Shown here piece by piece: positions 37,217-45,941 of a stretch of DNA of 64,000 nt (position 1 is the stretch's first letter; the number at the start of each line of letters is the position of its first letter). The DNA is from Collinsella sp. WCA1-178-WT-3 (M1) (GTDB lineage Bacteria; Actinomycetota; Coriobacteriia; Coriobacteriales; Coriobacteriaceae). Where the stretch lies: positions 1-64,000 of the forward strand of contig NZ_VUME01000002.1 in the NCBI RefSeq assembly GCF_009696325.1, given 5' to 3'. Position numbers and translations under genes: made by a program. The notes under the pieces are model-generated. The model had not been told where the DNA came from. It saw only the letters and a list, made by a program, of their open reading frames with translations, and ran no database searches.

Positions 37217-37555
37217 ATGGAATATCGACAGACAGATGGCAAAACTCGGCGCGTGCACAAGCAGTATGTGGACGTCGTGGCCCGCATCCTCGCGGGCGGA
37301 CAAGTTGTGCCGGTTACCGTCTGCTGGGTCGACGGTCGCTGCTTTACGATTGACGAGATTGTCTCGTCTACCGGTTTTGGCCTGACGGTTCACGGCATTC
37401 GTACGGCAACCTATAAGGTTCGTTTTGGCGGACATACGACCGAGCTGTATCTGGAAGATCAGGCGCGTGAGCGACCGGATGGCTCGCAGGCTCATCTGAT
37501 GCGGTGGTGGGTGTGGGCGTTCGACCGCACACTCGAGAGTGAGCGCCGCGGGTAA
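37217..37555 (+). CDS. Small conserved-looking protein, unknown function
   Basis: 112 residues, not recognised. Composition suggests a small beta-rich domain: RRVHKQYVDVVARI, GQVVPVTVCWVDGRCFTIDEIV and a run of beta-like segments up to TTELYLEDQ, then LMRWWVWAFDR at the end. No membrane segment or signal. The frame continues upstream to 37109 but only the ATG at 37217 fits the promoter. There is no ribosome site before the ATG, in keeping with a leaderless message. A Bax-inhibitor-1 gene follows after 80 bases. Confidence 0.65.
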   Translation: MEYRQTDGKTRRVHKQYVDVVARILAGGQVVPVTVCWVDGRCFTIDEIVSSTGFGLTVHGIRTATYKVRFGGHTTELYLEDQARERPDGSQAHLMRWWVWAFDRTLESERRG

Positions 37556-37635
37556 GAGCGCGCGCCATTCGGGTACAATGGCAGGAATCTTGTCACCTAC
37601 GGCGCTGTCGCGGCGCTTTTTGAAAGGACGAAATT

Positions 37636-38331
37636 ATGAACGATATCCAGGGCTATCAGAACGGCCCCATCGAGACCGGCGCAAGCCGTGCCAAGGAGAT
37701 GTCGCCGCGCGCGTACAACCTTGCCATGTCTGCCCTGATCTTTTTGGGTTTTTGCGCTATGGGCGCTGGCGCCTACTTTACGGGCACCATGTCGTTTGCG
37801 CGCATGATGATGAGTGGCGCCGCCCTGCCGCTGGTCTTTGGCTCGTTTATCCTGACCATTGTCGGCATCGTCATGATGTCGGCCGCCGCCAGCAAACAGT
37901 CCGTGGGCCTGTCGCTCGCGGGTTACGCGATCTTTGCGAGCACCTTTGGTCTGACCGCGTCGTTTGGCCTTGCCAACTACGACCTGCCCACCATCAACAC
38001 CGCCTTTATCGCCACTGCCGCCATCACCTTTGTCTTTGGCGCACTGGGCGTGACCTTCCCCAAATTCTTCCAGCGTGTGTACGGCATTGGTTTTGGCATT
38101 CTGCTTGCCACGATTCTGGTCGAGATCGTGCTGATGTTCATGGGCGTCTCGCAGACCATCACCGACCTGATCGTGATTGTGGTGTTCGCCGGCTTTATTG
38201 GCTACGACACCTATGTGGCCACGACGGTGCCGCCCACGCTGCCCAACGCCGTGCTCATGGCGTCCAACCTGTTCGTGGACATTATCAACGTGTTCCTGCG
38301 CATTCTGAACATCCTTGGTCGTCGCGACTAG
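37636..38331 (+). CDS. Bax inhibitor-1 / YccA-family membrane protein
   Basis: 231 residues with seven predicted membrane helices starting near residue 31, the layout of the BI-1/YccA family, whose bacterial members can act as pH-sensitive calcium leak channels or modulate membrane proteases. The last helices contain FAGFIGYDTYVATTV, with the conserved Asp of the family, followed by a hydrophobic VLMASNLFVDIINVFLRIL end. The ribosome site is GAAAGGACG. A strong terminator follows. Confidence 0.88.
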   Translation: MNDIQGYQNGPIETGASRAKEMSPRAYNLAMSALIFLGFCAMGAGAYFTGTMSFARMMMSGAALPLVFGSFILTIVGIVMMSAAASKQSVGLSLAGYAIFASTFGLTASFGLANYDLPTINTAFIATAAITFVFGALGVTFPKFFQRVYGIGFGILLATILVEIVLMFMGVSQTITDLIVIVVFAGFIGYDTYVATTVPPTLPNAVLMASNLFVDIINVFLRILNILGRRD

Positions 38332-38372
38332 TGCCAGATTGCAGCGGTGCTTGCCGCGCGCAAATCGATGCG

Positions 38373-38402
38373 AAAGGCGGTCCTTCGGGGCCGCCTTTTT
38401 TG
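38373..38402 (+). terminator. Terminator after the Bax-inhibitor-1 gene
   Basis: Stem AAAGGCGGTCC / GGGCCGCCTTT (38373-38383, 38388-38398) with a stable TTCG tetraloop, then TTT. Confidence 0.9.
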
Positions 38403-38467
38403 TACGCGGCGGGGTATCATGGATGGGAAAAGCCGATAGCGGCAGCGACCGAGAAAGGTGACCACTT

Positions 38468-39583
38468 ATGGCAGACGTCGACAACAGGAACCGTAACCGT
38501 AGGCCCAACCGCGCGGGACAGCCCAATCCCAAGCGCGAGGCCCGTGCCAAGGCCGCCGAGCGTCACGTGGCGACTGTGTCCGAAGCGTGCGCAAAGGATA
38601 TCGAGCGCTCGCTTGCCGGCGTGCGCGAGTTCGAGGGCATGCCTGCCGGATTTGTCGCGGCGATGAAGGCTAAGGCCCAGGTGGCTGCTGCCGAAGAGCA
38701 GGTTGCCGATGAGTCTGAGGCCGCCGAGGTTGCGTCTGCCGAGACCGAGGTCGTGGCCGAGCCTGTGCCCGCAGAGGAAGCCACGGAGACCGAGCCCGCG
38801 CCTGCTGCCGAGGAGCCCGCTCCGGTCCTGCCCGAGGTCACCGTGCTCGACGCCTCTGCCACGCAGGCCATTCTGGATAACGGCCGAGGCTACGCGCAGT
38901 TCTGCGACATGGCCGTGCTCGCCTTTGCCTCGTTCACCAACCCGGGCGGTGGCTACATCCAGGGCTATCTGGGTCAGGAGGCCACGCTCTGTGCCGATTC
39001 GTATCTGTACAATGTGCTCGATAAGCAGCGCAAATGGTACGGCGAGAACCGTCGCCGCAACATCAACTGTGAGCTGTACCGCAACCGTGCGCTGGTGGTG
39101 CCTGCGGTGCGCTTCGACCGCAACCACGTGCATGCGTATGCCGACGTGATCGTTGCCGCTGCGCCCAACGCCAAGCGCGCTCGCCAGGAGTATCGCGTGG
39201 GTGACGATGCCCTGCTGGACGCCCTGCGCGATCGTATCCGCTTTGTGCTGGCCATCTGCGACGAGCTTGGTCGCGAGAAGCTCGTGCTGGGCGCCTGGGG
39301 GTGTGACAACAACGGCTTTGACGCCGAGGCCGTGGCCGAGCTCTTCCGCAAGGAGCTCGCATCGGGCGACTTTAAGGTCAAGCAGGTCTTCTTTGCCGTG
39401 CCCTCTACGCGCTGGGACGAGGATTTTGCCAAGTTCGAGCACGTGCTGGCAAGCTTCCCCGAGCGCAACGAGGAGTCCTATGCCCAGGTTGCCGCCCGTG
39501 CCGCGGCCGCCCGTGCCGCCGAGCAGGCTCATGCCGCTGCCGAGGACGACGAGGATGATGACGACTGGCGCAAGTATCTGTAA
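38468..39583 (+). CDS. TIGR02452-type PARG-like protein with altered catalytic motif
   Basis: 371 residues. Residues 1-125 are charged low-complexity Ala/Glu (a basic start, then AEEATETEPAPAAEEPAP). The rest matches the TIGR02452 family, a bacterial poly(ADP-ribose) glycohydrolase-like macrodomain. The expected motif GGG-x7-QEE appears as GGG at 160-162 and QEA at 170-172, so the second glutamate, catalytic in studied bacterial PARGs, is Ala. LCADSYLYN then follows as in the family. The protein may bind ADP-ribose without cleaving it. An upstream ribosome site GAAAGG precedes the start. No toxin or ART gene is adjacent. Confidence 0.75.
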   Translation: MADVDNRNRNRRPNRAGQPNPKREARAKAAERHVATVSEACAKDIERSLAGVREFEGMPAGFVAAMKAKAQVAAAEEQVADESEAAEVASAETEVVAEPVPAEEATETEPAPAAEEPAPVLPEVTVLDASATQAILDNGRGYAQFCDMAVLAFASFTNPGGGYIQGYLGQEATLCADSYLYNVLDKQRKWYGENRRRNINCELYRNRALVVPAVRFDRNHVHAYADVIVAAAPNAKRARQEYRVGDDALLDALRDRIRFVLAICDELGREKLVLGAWGCDNNGFDAEAVAELFRKELASGDFKVKQVFFAVPSTRWDEDFAKFEHVLASFPERNEESYAQVAARAAAARAAEQAHAAAEDDEDDDDWRKYL

Positions 39584-39608
39584 TCGGTGCGCGCTGACAG
39601 ATAGGTCG

Positions 39609-39642
39609 AGCCGGCGGGAGGGGCTGCTCCCGTCGGCTTTTT
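39609..39642 (+). terminator. Terminator after the PARG-like gene
   Basis: Stem AGCCGGCGGGAG / CTCCCGTCGGCT (39609-39620, 39627-39638) with one wobble, then TTTT. It ends 20 bases before the next ATG. Confidence 0.85.
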
Positions 39643-39661
39643 ACTGAAGGAAGGGCTTGCG

Positions 39662-40321
39662 ATGAAAAACGTCCTGTGCTTTGGTGACAGCAATACCTAT
39701 GGCTACGATCCGTCGGGCATGCGCGATGGCACCGCGGTGCGCTATGCGCACGATGTGCGCTGGTGCGGCGTGGCCCAGCGCGACCTGGGCGAGGGCTGGC
39801 ATGTGATTGAGGAAGGCCTAAACGGCCGCACAACGGTGCGCGACGATATGTGTCATCTGGACACTAATCTCAACGGCATCCGCGCGTTGCCGATGCTGCT
39901 CGAGGCCCATAAGCCGCTGGACGCCATGGTGATCATGCTGGGCACCAACGACTGCAAGACGGTCTTTAACGTGACGGCTTCCGATATCGCCCGTGGCGCC
40001 ATGGCGCTGATTCGCGCCGTCCGCGCGTTTCCGTGGACCGACGCTGCGCCCTGCCCGCGCATTCTGCTGATGGCGCCTATCAAGATTAAACCGCAGATCG
40101 CCGATGTGTACATGACCGACTTTGACGAGCGTTCCGTCGAGGCCTCGGAGCATGTTGCCGAATACTATGCGTATGTCGCTGAGCAGTTTGGCTGCGACTT
40201 TTTGAATGCCGCCGATTTTGCCGAGCCGGGCGATATCGATTATCTGCACATGATGCCCGAAAGCCACGAGAGCCTGGGCCACGCCGTGGCGGCCAAGCTC
40301 CAAGAGATGCTCGGTCAGTAG
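39662..40321 (+). CDS. SGNH/GDSL hydrolase
   Basis: 219-residue esterase or lipase-like enzyme. The four SGNH blocks are visible: GDSNTYGYDP with the catalytic Ser near residue 9, GLNGRTT with the Gly, LGTNDCK with the Asn, and DYLHMMPESHESLGHAV with the Asp-x-x-His pair. No signal peptide is present, so it is cytoplasmic. It resembles the arylesterase/acyl-CoA thioesterase-like group; the substrate is unknown. It converges on thiD. Confidence 0.88.
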   Translation: MKNVLCFGDSNTYGYDPSGMRDGTAVRYAHDVRWCGVAQRDLGEGWHVIEEGLNGRTTVRDDMCHLDTNLNGIRALPMLLEAHKPLDAMVIMLGTNDCKTVFNVTASDIARGAMALIRAVRAFPWTDAAPCPRILLMAPIKIKPQIADVYMTDFDERSVEASEHVAEYYAYVAEQFGCDFLNAADFAEPGDIDYLHMMPESHESLGHAVAAKLQEMLGQ

Positions 40322-40330
40322 CGCGACCCC

Positions 40331-40368
40331 AAACCACCACAAAGGGACAGGCGCCTTTGTGGTGGTTT
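40331..40368. terminator. Bidirectional hairpin between SGNH gene and thiD
   Basis: Perfect 15-bp stem AAACCACCACAAAGG / CCTTTGTGGTGGTTT (40331-40345, 40354-40368), 8-base loop. The T-rich ends on both strands and the convergent genes make a two-way terminator likely. Confidence 0.75.
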
Positions 40369-40394
40369 GTGCGGTGGTTTTGGTTGCTGGCTTT

Positions 40395-41225
40395 TTAGTA
40401 CTGCCACATGTGGTTGACGGGGCCGGAGCCCTTGCCCATGTTCAGGCCGGCGGCGAGAGCGCCGGTTAGGTAGGCCTTGCCGGCGTTGACGGCATCGGCA
40501 AGATCCATGCCCTGGGCCAGCGCGCAGGCGATGGCGGACGAGAGCGTGCAGCCGGTACCATGCGTGTTGGCGGTCTCGATGCGTTTGTGACGGAACCACG
40601 TGGTGAGCGGATCGCCCAGGTGGTTGCCCTCGTCATCGAGCGGCGCGGGCTCTGCTAGCACATCGTTGGCCTCGTTGACAAAATGCCCGCCCTTAACGAG
40701 GGACGCGCAGCCAAAACGGCGGGTGAGGAGCATAGCAGCGTTTTGCTGCGTGCGCTCAGAATCGACCTCGTAGTCGAGCAGCGCCATGGCCTCGGGAATG
40801 TTGGGCGTGATGACGGTCGCCAGCGGGAACAGGCGGCGTGTAAGCGCTTCGGCGGCGTCCTCGGCGATGAGACGAGCGCCCGAAGTGGCGACCATGACGG
40901 GGTCGACGACGATATTTTGTGCGTCCCAGGCGCTCAGGCGGTCGGCTATGACTTCGATAATCTCGGCAGAAGAAACCATGCCGATCTTGACGGCACTGGG
41001 GCGGATATCGTCAAAAACGGCATCGATCTGCGCCGCGACAATATCCGGGGAGATGTTCTGCACGGCGGTGACGCCTAGGGTGTTCTGTGCGGTGATGGCC
41101 GTGATGACCGTCTCGGCATACAGGCGGTGCGCCGTGATGGTCTTGATGTCGGCCTGAATGCCGGCGCCACCGCTGGAATCGGATCCTGCGATGGACAGGA
41201 CGGCTGGTACCTTACTGCGATCCAT
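40395..41225 (-). CDS. thiD: Hydroxymethylpyrimidine/phosphomethylpyrimidine kinase
   Basis: 276 residues, ribokinase family. Phosphorylates HMP and HMP-P in thiamine synthesis. VLSIAGSDSSGGAGIQADIK at the start is the family's HMP-binding signature, DPVMVATSGARL is near residue 110, and HGTGCTLSSAIAC near 210 has the anion-hole glycine-rich loop. The ATG follows AAGGGAG. It lies downstream of thiC on the same strand after 177 bases, a gap that holds the inverted repeat GCCCGGG/CCCGGGC (41282-41314). Confidence 0.95.
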   Translation of the reverse strand: MDRSKVPAVLSIAGSDSSGGAGIQADIKTITAHRLYAETVITAITAQNTLGVTAVQNISPDIVAAQIDAVFDDIRPSAVKIGMVSSAEIIEVIADRLSAWDAQNIVVDPVMVATSGARLIAEDAAEALTRRLFPLATVITPNIPEAMALLDYEVDSERTQQNAAMLLTRRFGCASLVKGGHFVNEANDVLAEPAPLDDEGNHLGDPLTTWFRHKRIETANTHGTGCTLSSAIACALAQGMDLADAVNAGKAYLTGALAAGLNMGKGSGPVNHMWQY

Positions 41226-41281
41226 GTTCGCTCCCTTGTTCGGTCGGATTCAAATGGGTCTCCTGCCCGCATTATAAAGTT

Positions 41282-41314
41282 GCCCGGGCCGGCTGTATGC
41301 CGATCCCGGGCGGG
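41282..41314 (-). other. Inverted repeat in the thiC-thiD gap
   Basis: GCCCGGG and CCCGGGC flank an 18-20 base loop. TATAAT can be read on the minus strand at 41276-41271 but without a -35 partner. The hairpin could reduce read-through from thiC or stabilise the thiC mRNA end. Confidence 0.35.
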
Positions 41315-41402
41315 TGGTGCAATCTTTACGTAAATGAAAGAAATTGTTCACACGTCAACAATTGACGAACGCCTTGTGGCCGATTATGGCTCCGGTGACG
41401 AG

Positions 41403-42737
41403 TTAGTCCTCCATGCCGAGGTCGATCGTCGTGCCCTCGAACACCTTGTTGACGGTGCGGACGGCGCACATCTTGCCGCACATGGTGCAGGTGCCCTCGG
41501 TGGCAGCAGGGGATTCCTCGTAGCGCTTCTTGCCGGTGACCGGGTCGAGCGCGCACTTCCACATGGCGTCCCAGTCGAGCTTGCGGCGTGCCTGGCCCAT
41601 CTTGTCGTCCATGTCGCGGGCGTGGGGCACCTTTTTGGCGATGTCGGCGGCGTGTGCGGCAATCTTGGTGGCCATGAGGCCGTCGAGCACATCCTGGGCG
41701 TTAGGCAGGCATAGGTGCTCTGCCGGTGTCACGTAGCACAAAAAGTCGGCACCCGAGCTCGCGGAGATGGCGCCACCGATGGCTGCGGTGATGTGGTCGT
41801 AGCCCACGCCGATATCGGTCACCAGCGGCCCGAGCACGTAGAACGGGGCGTTGTGGCACAGGCGCTTCTGCAGTTTCATGTTGGCGGCGATCTCGTCGAG
41901 CGCCATGTGACCCGGGCCCTCGACCATGACCTGGACGCCGGCGGCCCAAGCGCGCTTGCACAGCTTGCCCAGCTCGATCATCTCGGCGGTCTCGGTGGCA
42001 TCGTTGGAGTCGTAGAGGCAGCCCGGGCGGCAGGAGTCGCCGAGCGAAATCGTCACGTCATACTCGTGGCAGATCTCGAGCAGCTCGTCAAAGTACTCGT
42101 AGAAGGGGTTCTCGTTGCCGGTGACCTCCATCCAGCCAAACAGCAGTGAGCCGCCGCGGCTGACGATGTTCATGAGACGGCCGGTCTCCTTAAAGGTTTT
42201 GGTGACCGACTTGTTGATGCCGCAGTGGATGGTCATAAAGTCCACGCCGTCCTCGGCGTGCGCGCGCACGACCTCGAACAGGTCGTCCTTGGTAAGCTTG
42301 ACAAGCGGCTTTTCCATGTAGCCGATGGCGTCGTACATGGGGACGGTGCCTACCATGAGCGGCGTCTCGTCGATGAGCTGCTGGCGGAATTGGCGCGTCT
42401 TGCCCGAGTTGGAGAGGTCCATGATGGCGTCGGCGCCAAAGTCCTCGGCGATCTTGACCTTCTTCCATTCCTCGGCGGCATCGGCCTTGTCGCCCGAGAT
42501 GCCCAGGTTGACGTTGACCTTGGTAGACAGGCCCTCGCCGACGCCAAAGGCACGCATGCCCTTTTTGATATGCACGATGTTGGCGGGAATGGCGATGCGG
42601 CCGTCGGCCACGCGCTCGCGGATGTACTCGGGGTCGCGATGCTCGCGCTCGGCAACCTCCTTCATCTGCGGTGTGATTTGCCCGGCGCGGGCGAAGTCGA
42701 TTTGCGTGACGAGCTTGGGCTCGGTCTGTGTGCTCAT
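41403..42737 (-). CDS. thiC: Phosphomethylpyrimidine synthase ThiC
   Basis: Radical-SAM-type enzyme converting aminoimidazole ribotide to HMP-P. 444 residues, the shorter form lacking the extra N-terminal domain. GCINKSVTKTF, GWMEVTGNENPF and the zinc/substrate region are present. The C-terminal iron-sulfur motif reads CTMCGKMC, with Cys spacing C-x2-C-x3-C. The start is taken as the ATG at 42737. The ATG at 42761 lies within the TPP riboswitch and is not used. BzaF-type enzymes are related, but thiD and the TPP riboswitch support ThiC. Confidence 0.95.
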   Translation of the reverse strand: MSTQTEPKLVTQIDFARAGQITPQMKEVAEREHRDPEYIRERVADGRIAIPANIVHIKKGMRAFGVGEGLSTKVNVNLGISGDKADAAEEWKKVKIAEDFGADAIMDLSNSGKTRQFRQQLIDETPLMVGTVPMYDAIGYMEKPLVKLTKDDLFEVVRAHAEDGVDFMTIHCGINKSVTKTFKETGRLMNIVSRGGSLLFGWMEVTGNENPFYEYFDELLEICHEYDVTISLGDSCRPGCLYDSNDATETAEMIELGKLCKRAWAAGVQVMVEGPGHMALDEIAANMKLQKRLCHNAPFYVLGPLVTDIGVGYDHITAAIGGAISASSGADFLCYVTPAEHLCLPNAQDVLDGLMATKIAAHAADIAKKVPHARDMDDKMGQARRKLDWDAMWKCALDPVTGKKRYEESPAATEGTCTMCGKMCAVRTVNKVFEGTTIDLGMED

Positions 42738-42746
42738 TGGCACGGC

Positions 42747-42840
42747 TCCCTTCGTTGGCATTACCCATATCAGGTTTGCGGGTCAGGGCGGGCGCGCCCA
42801 GTCTCAGCCTGCCGTCTTGTCCTGCAAGCTCCCCGTTTAT
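42747..42840 (-). promoter_or_regulatory. TPP riboswitch of thiC
   Basis: Read on the minus strand, the leader contains the thi-box signatures: ACGGGGAGCT at the 5' end, GGCTGAGACTGGGC for the pyrimidine sensor, and AACCTGATATGGGTAATGCC and CGAAGGGA at the 3' end. The last element GAAGGGAG is also the ribosome site of thiC (ATG at 42737), so ligand-bound RNA would hide it and block translation. A -10 like TATACT at 42858-42853 lies just upstream. Confidence 0.93.
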
Positions 42841-42908
42841 GTGGTGGGCTCAAGTATAGCTCGAATGGGTACGATTGACGCGACGAGCATGCCCGCGGGG
42901 AGGCGAAC

Positions 42909-43424
42909 ATGGAAGACAAGCATCTGTATCGGGAGACGCAGTGGGATGTGTCGGCCGAGGAGAGCCGCGCCCATCATGGGCTGGTCGCAATTGGTTTCGC
43001 GATTCTTGTCGTGATGGTGATTGCCTGTTGTATCTGGACGTTTGGCGGGCGTGGGGGAGTTTCCTGGACGTTTGAGGCGGACGATAGCCTGCCGATTATG
43101 ACGGCGAAGGTCGCGGGTGGCAATACTGTTGCCGCGCCGGGCGACTATTGGTATCCGCGCGACAAGTTTGTGCAACTGCAGCTGAGCGGTGGTTCCATTC
43201 CTGGTGAAGAGATCGAGCGTGTGACCTTCGATGCGTCGCTTAGGACGCTGTCGGTCGAGCTCAAAGATCAGGGGGATGTACCCACGACCATGGATATAGC
43301 CCTGACGGAATGGCGCCTGGAGCCTCCGTCGGGTGTTGAGGCGTCCGAGGTGGAGCACGTTAAGGTTACCTACCAAGATGGCTCGACGAGCGAGATTGCA
43401 AAAGCCGACGGCCTGGCGGAATAG
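42909..43424 (+). CDS. Single-pass membrane protein, unknown function
   Basis: 171 residues, not recognised. A polar N-terminus (1-23) precedes one membrane helix, about 25-46. The rest is extracytoplasmic, rich in beta-like segments with conserved-looking DYWYPRDKFVQLQLSG and VTFDASLRTLSVELKDQG. The ATG has GGGGAGG 7 bases upstream. It is divergent from thiC, whose riboswitch begins 69 bases away. No operon partner. Confidence 0.65.
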   Translation: MEDKHLYRETQWDVSAEESRAHHGLVAIGFAILVVMVIACCIWTFGGRGGVSWTFEADDSLPIMTAKVAGGNTVAAPGDYWYPRDKFVQLQLSGGSIPGEEIERVTFDASLRTLSVELKDQGDVPTTMDIALTEWRLEPPSGVEASEVEHVKVTYQDGSTSEIAKADGLAE

Positions 43425-43464
43425 ACGCCGTGCCTAGGCAGCACATTCAAAAGTAGCGGTAGTC

Positions 43465-44274
43465 CTACAAGGCCTGTTCGTTCAGGAAGACCAAAGTGTT
43501 TTTATTTGAAAGCTCGGGAAAGTAACGATAACCAACGTCGAACGCGGTGAGCCCGCTTGCATCCTCGAACTTGTTTTCTGCCATCCAGCGCACCATGGAG
43601 CCGCGCGCTTTTTTGCTGGCGGTCGAGCGTTGGATGGGCTTGCCGTTGCGGATGCCTTCGCCAAAGAGACATGTGACGACCGTGGCGTCGGTGGTGAGGC
43701 GGGTCAGAACGGCTTTGGCGTATTCCGCGCTGGCGAGGTTGACGATCGTGGCGTTGGAGCCTGCCGGAGCGATGACCCGTGCGAGCTTGTCGCCCCAAAA
43801 CGCGTAGAGGTCTCGGGCATCGTCGACGGCAAGCTTCGCGCCCATCTCCAGTCGATACGGTTCAACGGCATGAAAGGGGCGTACGCATCCGTAAAGGCCC
43901 GAGAGGATCCACAGATGGTCTTGCAGCCATGCGAGCTGTGCGGAATCCATCACCTCGGGCGCCATGCTTTGGTATTGAATGCCGTGATAGGACATGACGG
44001 CAGGGGAGAGGTGACGGGCGAGTGCGGGATTGTCGAGATCGCCGCTTTGCAAGATGGGCTCGAACTCATGCAGGGTGTTGAGGCAGGGCCCCAGCAGTTT
44101 GTCACTCACGTTCCACAGCGCCTGCAGGCTGCCGCTGCCTTCATTCCGCTCGATATCTAGCAGTGCGCGGTGGAGGCGAGCCGTCTCGCGCACAAAGGGT
44201 GGAATGCCCAGGACTTCAAAAGCATCTTGGGCCGCGCGCATCTGCTTGGCGGGCGAAATGATGACCTGCAGCAT
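43465..44274 (-). CDS. yaaA: YaaA-family peroxide stress protein (DUF328)
   Basis: 269 residues, the normal size for the DUF328/YaaA family, which lowers free iron and limits oxidative damage to DNA in E. coli. The family opening is MLQVIISPAKQM, followed by YHGIQYQSM, LSGLYGCVRPFHAVEPYRLEMG, and NLASAEYAKAV. The ATG at 44274 is preceded on its strand by AGGAGAG. Longer starts further upstream run into non-conserved sequence. An M18 peptidase gene lies 103 bases upstream on the same strand. Confidence 0.92.
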   Translation of the reverse strand: MLQVIISPAKQMRAAQDAFEVLGIPPFVRETARLHRALLDIERNEGSGSLQALWNVSDKLLGPCLNTLHEFEPILQSGDLDNPALARHLSPAVMSYHGIQYQSMAPEVMDSAQLAWLQDHLWILSGLYGCVRPFHAVEPYRLEMGAKLAVDDARDLYAFWGDKLARVIAPAGSNATIVNLASAEYAKAVLTRLTTDATVVTCLFGEGIRNGKPIQRSTASKKARGSMVRWMAENKFEDASGLTAFDVGYRYFPELSNKNTLVFLNEQAL

Positions 44275-44377
44275 GGACTCTCCTCTGTCAAAAAGGAAGT
44301 TGCGGTGTAATACGGTCTGTTTTGGCCGTTTATGGGCCAGTTTAGTCCGTATCTCACCGCAACTGATGAAGGGTTGG

Positions 44378-45775
44378 TTAGGCGCGCTCGATGAAGGCCT
44401 TGTAGCCGCGATAGGCCTCGTAGATATCGGCCTTGTTGGCGACCTCCCACAGGGCGTGCATGGACAGGACGGCAACGCCGGAGTCGATGACGTTCATGCC
44501 GTACTTGGCCATGATGTAGGCGATGGTGCCGCCGCCGCCCGCGTTGACGCGACCGAGCTCGCAGGTCTGGAAGTCCACGCCGGCCTCGTCCATAATGTCG
44601 CGGATGAGGGCCATATACTCGGCGTCGGCGTCGTTGGAACCGCCCTTGCCGCGGCTGCCCGTGTACTTGTTAAAGCACAGGCCGCGACCCATAAAGGCTG
44701 CATTCTTGGTCTCGAACTTGCCGGCGTAGCCCGGGTCGAAGCCGGCGGATACGTCAGAGGAGAGCATGCGGCTGTGGGCGAGTGCGCGGCGCAGGGCCAG
44801 CGGGCTGCCCTCGCCGGCGAGCGTCATGATCTCGGCGACGGTGTTCTCGAAGAAGCGGCTTGTCATGCCGGTGGCTCCCACGGAGCCAATCTCCTCCTTG
44901 TCGACGATGAGCGTGATGCTCGTGCGCTCCACGTTGGCCACATTGATCTGGGCGAGCATGGAGGGGTAGGCGCAGACGCGGTCGTCGTGGCCATAGCCCA
45001 AAATCATGGAGCGGTCGAGGCCCATGTCGCGGGCGGGGCCGGCGGGCACGACCTCGATTTCGGCGGAGAGGAAGTCCTCCTCCTCGACGTCGTACTGCTC
45101 CTTGAGGATATCCAGGAACATCTGCTTGACGGGCTCGGTGGGGGCGTCCTTGTCGTCCTCGTCAAATTTTACGGGACGGCCGCCCACGATCACGTCGAGG
45201 ATCTCGGCGTCGACGGCGTCCTTGGCGGGCTTGGACATCTGCTCGCTCGAGAGGTGGATCAGCAGGTCGGAGATGGTAAAGACCGGATCGTCGGCCTTGT
45301 CGCCGATGTTGATGTCGACGGTGGTGCCGTCCTTTTTGCAGATGACGCCCACGAGTGCGAGCGGGGAGGCCACCCAGTGGTAGCTCTTGACGCCACCGTA
45401 GTAGTGCGTGTCGAGGTAGGCCATGTCGCCGGCCTCGAAGGCGGGATTCTGCTTGAGGTCCAGGCGCGGCGAGTCCACGTGGGCGCCCAGGATGTTAAAG
45501 CCCTGCTCGAGCGGGGCGGTGCCCAGGTTGACGAGCATAAGATCCTTGCCGTGGTTGGCGGCGTACACCTTGTCGCCTGCCTTGAGCTCGCGGCCTTCGG
45601 CGATCACGGTCTCCAGGTCGACGTATCCCGCCTCCTCGGCCATCTTGATGCCGGTCTTGACGCACAGGCGCTCGGTCTTGTTCTCGCTCAAAAACTGCTT
45701 ATAGCCGCGGCAAAGCTCCTCGAGCTCCTCGATTTGCTGTGGCGTGTACTTTTTCCATGCGCAGGGACGCTCCAT
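44378..45775 (-). CDS. M18-family metallo-aminopeptidase
   Basis: 465-residue cytosolic zinc aminopeptidase of the M18 (aspartyl aminopeptidase/Lap4-like) family, active on N-terminal residues of peptides. The metal ligands are in HVDSPRLD near residue 95, the Glu pair in DKEEIGS near 290, and SMHALWE near the C-terminus. The start at 45775 follows AAAGGAG with a 9-base gap. Any longer frame to 46363 would lie antisense to polA and is not supported. It is followed by yaaA on the same strand. Confidence 0.9.
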   Translation of the reverse strand: MERPCAWKKYTPQQIEELEELCRGYKQFLSENKTERLCVKTGIKMAEEAGYVDLETVIAEGRELKAGDKVYAANHGKDLMLVNLGTAPLEQGFNILGAHVDSPRLDLKQNPAFEAGDMAYLDTHYYGGVKSYHWVASPLALVGVICKKDGTTVDINIGDKADDPVFTISDLLIHLSSEQMSKPAKDAVDAEILDVIVGGRPVKFDEDDKDAPTEPVKQMFLDILKEQYDVEEEDFLSAEIEVVPAGPARDMGLDRSMILGYGHDDRVCAYPSMLAQINVANVERTSITLIVDKEEIGSVGATGMTSRFFENTVAEIMTLAGEGSPLALRRALAHSRMLSSDVSAGFDPGYAGKFETKNAAFMGRGLCFNKYTGSRGKGGSNDADAEYMALIRDIMDEAGVDFQTCELGRVNAGGGGTIAYIMAKYGMNVIDSGVAVLSMHALWEVANKADIYEAYRGYKAFIERA

Positions 45776-45941
45776 GACGCAGGCTCCTTTCGGATCGATC
45801 GTGCTGGTTGTTGTACCGTGAGCCATCGTATCACGCGCGGGCTCACGGTGGCGGGGGAGCTTGATGCGCGGTGGCCGCGGGGCGGGGAGCGTGTAAACTG
45901 GAGTGAGCAAGCCGTGCCCAGTCCAAAGCGAGGTATTCAAT

